Below, one piece after another: positions 62,060 through 64,000 of a stretch of 64,000 bases of DNA. Every line of letters starts with the position of its first letter. Within the stretch, counting starts at the first letter, position 1. The notes beneath the pieces are model-generated. The model did not search any database. It saw only the letters and a program-made list of their open reading frames with translations, and had not been told where the DNA came from. The stretch lies in the NCBI GenBank assembly GCA_030017655.1, contig JASEIM010000010.1, positions 9,519 through 73,518 on the forward strand, written 5' to 3'. The position numbers and the translations under genes are program-made. The stretch is from Methanobacterium sp. (GTDB taxonomy: Archaea > Methanobacteriota > Methanobacteria > Methanobacteriales > Methanobacteriaceae).

Positions 62060-62743
62060 ATGGTTAAAAAAGCTTTTATTATCATTATTGGATTTATTGT
62101 TATTATCACAGCAATAGCAGGATCTTTAGATTATTCCAATCCAGCTGAAAGCGTTACTCTCGGCTCAGATTACAGGGGAAATGTCACAAAAGATGTTTAT
62201 AATAATGAAAAATCAGAAACTAAAGTTGCTGTTATAACAGGTATACATCCACGGGAAACTCTCTCAATTAATACTACTTCTGATGTGGTGAAAAATTACG
62301 CACAATCTCATGACGTAGAAATTATACATTACAGAATTATGGTTAAAGAAAATCCAGATTATGTAAAAAGTGGTAGAAGTAAAGGTGAAGGACTAGCTGC
62401 GGATTATATAATTTCTGATGTTGCTAAATCTGATTATGACCTTGTGATAATCTGTCATGATCATAAACCAGGTTATGGTGAGGGATTTTATATTGCAACT
62501 CCTTTAATGGATGCTAAATCAGTTGAACTTGGAGAAAAAATCGATAAAGCATTACCGGATTTTAGATACTGTCCTTCAGATGCAAATCCCAGAAAAAAAG
62601 GTAGTTCTACTGAGATATTTACTAAACCACTGGCTAAAACTGGACACCCTACATTTGTCTATGAAATTCCAGAATGGAGTAAATACAATGAAGCCTACAA
62701 TATTACATATACTCTGATTGATGTCTGTTATAAACTTCTTTAA
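62060..62743 (+). CDS. Membrane-anchored M14-like homologue, copy 2
   Basis: A 227-residue paralog of the preceding gene, with the same plan: N-terminal anchor (VKKAFIIIIGFIVIITAIAG), GIHPRE, IICHDHKPGYGEGFYIAT and VYEIPEWSKY. The first ATG of the frame is at 62021, but GAGGG lies 5 nt before the ATG at 62060, where the anchor begins and where copy 1 aligns. The tandem copies have diverged strongly outside the motifs, so the duplication is old. Confidence 0.7.
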   Translation: MVKKAFIIIIGFIVIITAIAGSLDYSNPAESVTLGSDYRGNVTKDVYNNEKSETKVAVITGIHPRETLSINTTSDVVKNYAQSHDVEIIHYRIMVKENPDYVKSGRSKGEGLAADYIISDVAKSDYDLVIICHDHKPGYGEGFYIATPLMDAKSVELGEKIDKALPDFRYCPSDANPRKKGSSTEIFTKPLAKTGHPTFVYEIPEWSKYNEAYNITYTLIDVCYKLL

Positions 62744-62779
62744 TGGTATCAAAAAAATAAAATATTAATTTTTTATGTA

Positions 62780-63018
62780 TTATGTGTAAAATACTGCATA
62801 AATGAAGATTGCAAGAGCTATAAATGGTAATATGACATTTATAAGAATTTCTATTTCTCGAAAGCCTGTTTTTTTGGAGTATAAGAACCTAATAATGCTG
62901 AAATAGTTAATATTAGCCATCCAATTGCAATTAAATAACTTTTTTGGTATAAGAAGTAGATAAAGAGGATAAAAAATGTTAAGCCAATGCTAAGATTAAT
63001 TATATCATTTCTTGACAT
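62780..63018 (-). pseudogene. Small membrane protein gene with a frameshift at an A-run
   Basis: From the ATG at 63018 the frame reads MSRNDIINLSIGLTFFILFI and a second hydrophobic segment, then stops at TAG 62853-62851 after 55 residues. Just before, a CCAAAAAAACAGG run occurs. With one extra A the frame becomes TGFREIEILINVILP followed by a third membrane segment (FIALAIFIYAVFYT) and a TAA at 62782. The intact product would be about 79 aa with three membrane helices. An indel in the homopolymer, natural or from sequencing, explains it. Confidence 0.6.
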
Positions 63019-63105
63019 GAACAAATCTTTGTTTCCTATTTTTATTATATTTGCTTATTATTTGTATTAAAAAGAAAAATAAATAGATTCTATTGTTTAA
63101 TCATT

Positions 63106-63507
63106 TTAAGCTTCTACACAATGCAAAATTTTATTTACCATATCAAAATCAACAGGTTTACTTATATAATAATTTGCACAGTTCTTATAAGCTTCATTAA
63201 TATCATTAGGGTAATCTGAAGCAGTTATAACCACAACAGGCATTGACTTTAGGTCTTTATCATTTTTAATTTTTTTAAGTACTTCAAAACCATCCATACG
63301 TGGTAAACTTAAATCTAATAAGATAATATCTGGTTCTGGTACATTTTTAAAACTTTTTTTACGATTTAAATAATCCATTGCTTCAATACCGTCTTTAACA
63401 ATATGTAAATCACTTTTTATATCCATATCTTTGAAGACTTCTAATATCCAGCGCGCATCTGCAGGATTATCTTCTATTAACAAAATATTCAGCGATTTGT
63501 TAACCAT
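63106..63507 (-). CDS. Single-domain response regulator (CheY/Rcp1-like)
   Basis: A 133-residue receiver domain without output. The acidic pocket is IEDN near residue 12, the phospho-acceptor is Asp65 (LLDLSLPRMDG), the Thr is in VVITASDYP and the Lys in YYISKPVDF. It resembles the Rcp1-type receivers that pair with PAS-containing histidine kinases. No kinase gene adjoins; the kinase at 45002 is the only one in the window. Confidence 0.94.
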   Translation of the reverse strand: MVNKSLNILLIEDNPADARWILEVFKDMDIKSDLHIVKDGIEAMDYLNRKKSFKNVPEPDIILLDLSLPRMDGFEVLKKIKNDKDLKSMPVVVITASDYPNDINEAYKNCANYYISKPVDFDMVNKILHCVEA

Positions 63508-63627
63508 GATCTTATCCTCTTTCTAATCTCTAATTAAGACATTAGTAGAAGTACTACAATAAATTGAAATTTATTTCAATTTTTATATTACATTATCTAT
63601 TTTTTACATTTATATTATATTGTATTA

Positions 63628-63660
63628 ATCCCTAATAAAGTTTATTTTTTAATTAGGGAT
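63628..63660. repeat. Inverted repeat upstream of the response regulator
   Basis: ATCCCTAAT and ATTAGGGAT are perfect 9-bp arms around a 15-nt loop, about 120 bp before the regulator start and about 160 bp after the carS stop. It may be an operator. The rest of the 63508-63820 gap is plain AT-rich DNA. Confidence 0.5.
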
Positions 63661-63810
63661 AAAATTGAGAATTTTAATACTTATTAGAATATTATTATGC
63701 ATATATGATTAATATTTTCCAGATTAATCATACAATTTCTATAAACATACATTGGAAACTATTAAAAATAAAAAAACATCATAAAAAGATTAAAAAAATA
63801 AAAATATTGG

Positions 63811-63833
63811 TGTTTGGTGTTCAGTACCAAACA
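63811..63833 (-). terminator. Stop-codon-spanning hairpin at the carS end
   Basis: TGTTTGGT and ACCAAACA are perfect 8-bp arms. The carS stop (TGA on the minus strand, 63823-63821) lies in the 7-nt loop, and a T-rich run follows on the minus strand, as expected for an intrinsic terminator. Confidence 0.7.
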
Positions 63834-64000
63834 TCCTTTATTCCAATCAGATAAGCAATAATATTAGCTGCAAGGTGTAAGATAATTGATATAACAAATA
63901 AAAGTAAAAGCATGTCCCATGGTATGACAACAACAATTGAAGCAAAAATCAAAGCACCTACAACAAGATCAAGCTGATCAAGAAGTGGAATAGGTTTACC
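63821..64000 (-). CDS. carS: CDP-archaeol synthase CarS, C-terminal part
   Basis: The last 59 residues of a membrane cytidylyltransferase; the N-terminus is beyond the right edge. The frame reads GKPIPLLDQLDLVVGALIFA, then a membrane segment, and ends LHLAANIIAYLIGIKDVWY. LLDQLD and the terminal NIIAYxLGIKDV pattern are typical of CarS (DUF46), which activates the archaeal ether lipid with CTP. The stop lies inside a hairpin. Confidence 0.85.
   Translation of the reverse strand, partial: GKPIPLLDQLDLVVGALIFASIVVVIPWDMLLLLFVISIILHLAANIIAYLIGIKDVWY

Overview
This window is AT-rich archaeal DNA from a methanogen, most likely a mesophilic Methanobacterium-like member of the Methanobacteriales. 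The evidence is methenyl-H4MPT cyclohydrolase (mch), the methanofuran genes mfnD and mfnF, the methanogen pair DUF1890/DUF1894, a DUF39 plus NIL-ferredoxin homocysteine pair, archaeal LonB, RibL and CarS. Three secreted proteins carry or resemble pseudomurein-wall modules. TATA/BRE-like promoters and GGTGA or GGAGG ribosome sites occur throughout. I see no insertion sequence, prophage or CRISPR array.

Layout. 1-8.1 kb: metal and ion handling (nikR, CBS protein, two tRNA-Gly, corA, a DASS carrier, a CaCA exchanger with UspA, cobQ). 8.3-17.5 kb: proteostasis and core functions (lonB, a DEAD-box helicase, prs, hypAB, DUF354, tRNA-Ala). 17.6-29.3 kb: small enzymes, then methionine/one-carbon genes (metE, thyA, mch, homocysteine pair). 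29.6-37.1 kb: TldD, AMMECR1, hemerythrin, a Nog1-type GTPase, two Hsp20 proteins, a SIS protein and a ThiN-HIT fusion. 37.6-45 kb: three tandem paralogous secreted wall proteins, followed by a 7TM histidine kinase. 47-64 kb: ribL, hisA, truA, a nucleotide-sugar block (NDP-sugar pyrophosphorylase, phosphohexomutase, DUF460, wecB, wecC), mfnD-mfnF, two anchored M14-like paralogs, a response regulator and the carS 3' end.

Two signals stand out. (1) Four intergenic stretches on the + strand (12619-12695, 20622-20855, 24036-24113, 33426-33746) are built almost wholly of consecutive small palindromes with A-rich 5' arms, T-rich 3' arms and a loop of usually exactly 3 nt. Three of them start inside the last codons of the upstream gene, so the stop codon lies in the first hairpin. 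Two arrays 13 kb apart share a recognisable module, and one array folds into two three-way junctions. (2) Several genes with excellent ribosome sites appear to start at non-standard codons: ATT (37605) and ATC (42291) in two of the three wall-protein paralogs, where the third has ATG; ATA (52235) in the sugar nucleotidyltransferase; and CTG (55001) in DUF460.

The genes form some coherent sets. The homocysteine pair makes the substrate of metE. hypAB and nikR serve nickel hydrogenases. The wall proteins combine a glycosidase-like barrel, pseudomurein-binding repeats and a C71/transglutaminase-like cysteine peptidase, and may remodel pseudomurein. The sugar block could feed surface glycan synthesis. 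Broken genes include a methyltransferase with one nonsense codon (21882) and a small membrane protein with a frameshift at an A-run (about 62870).
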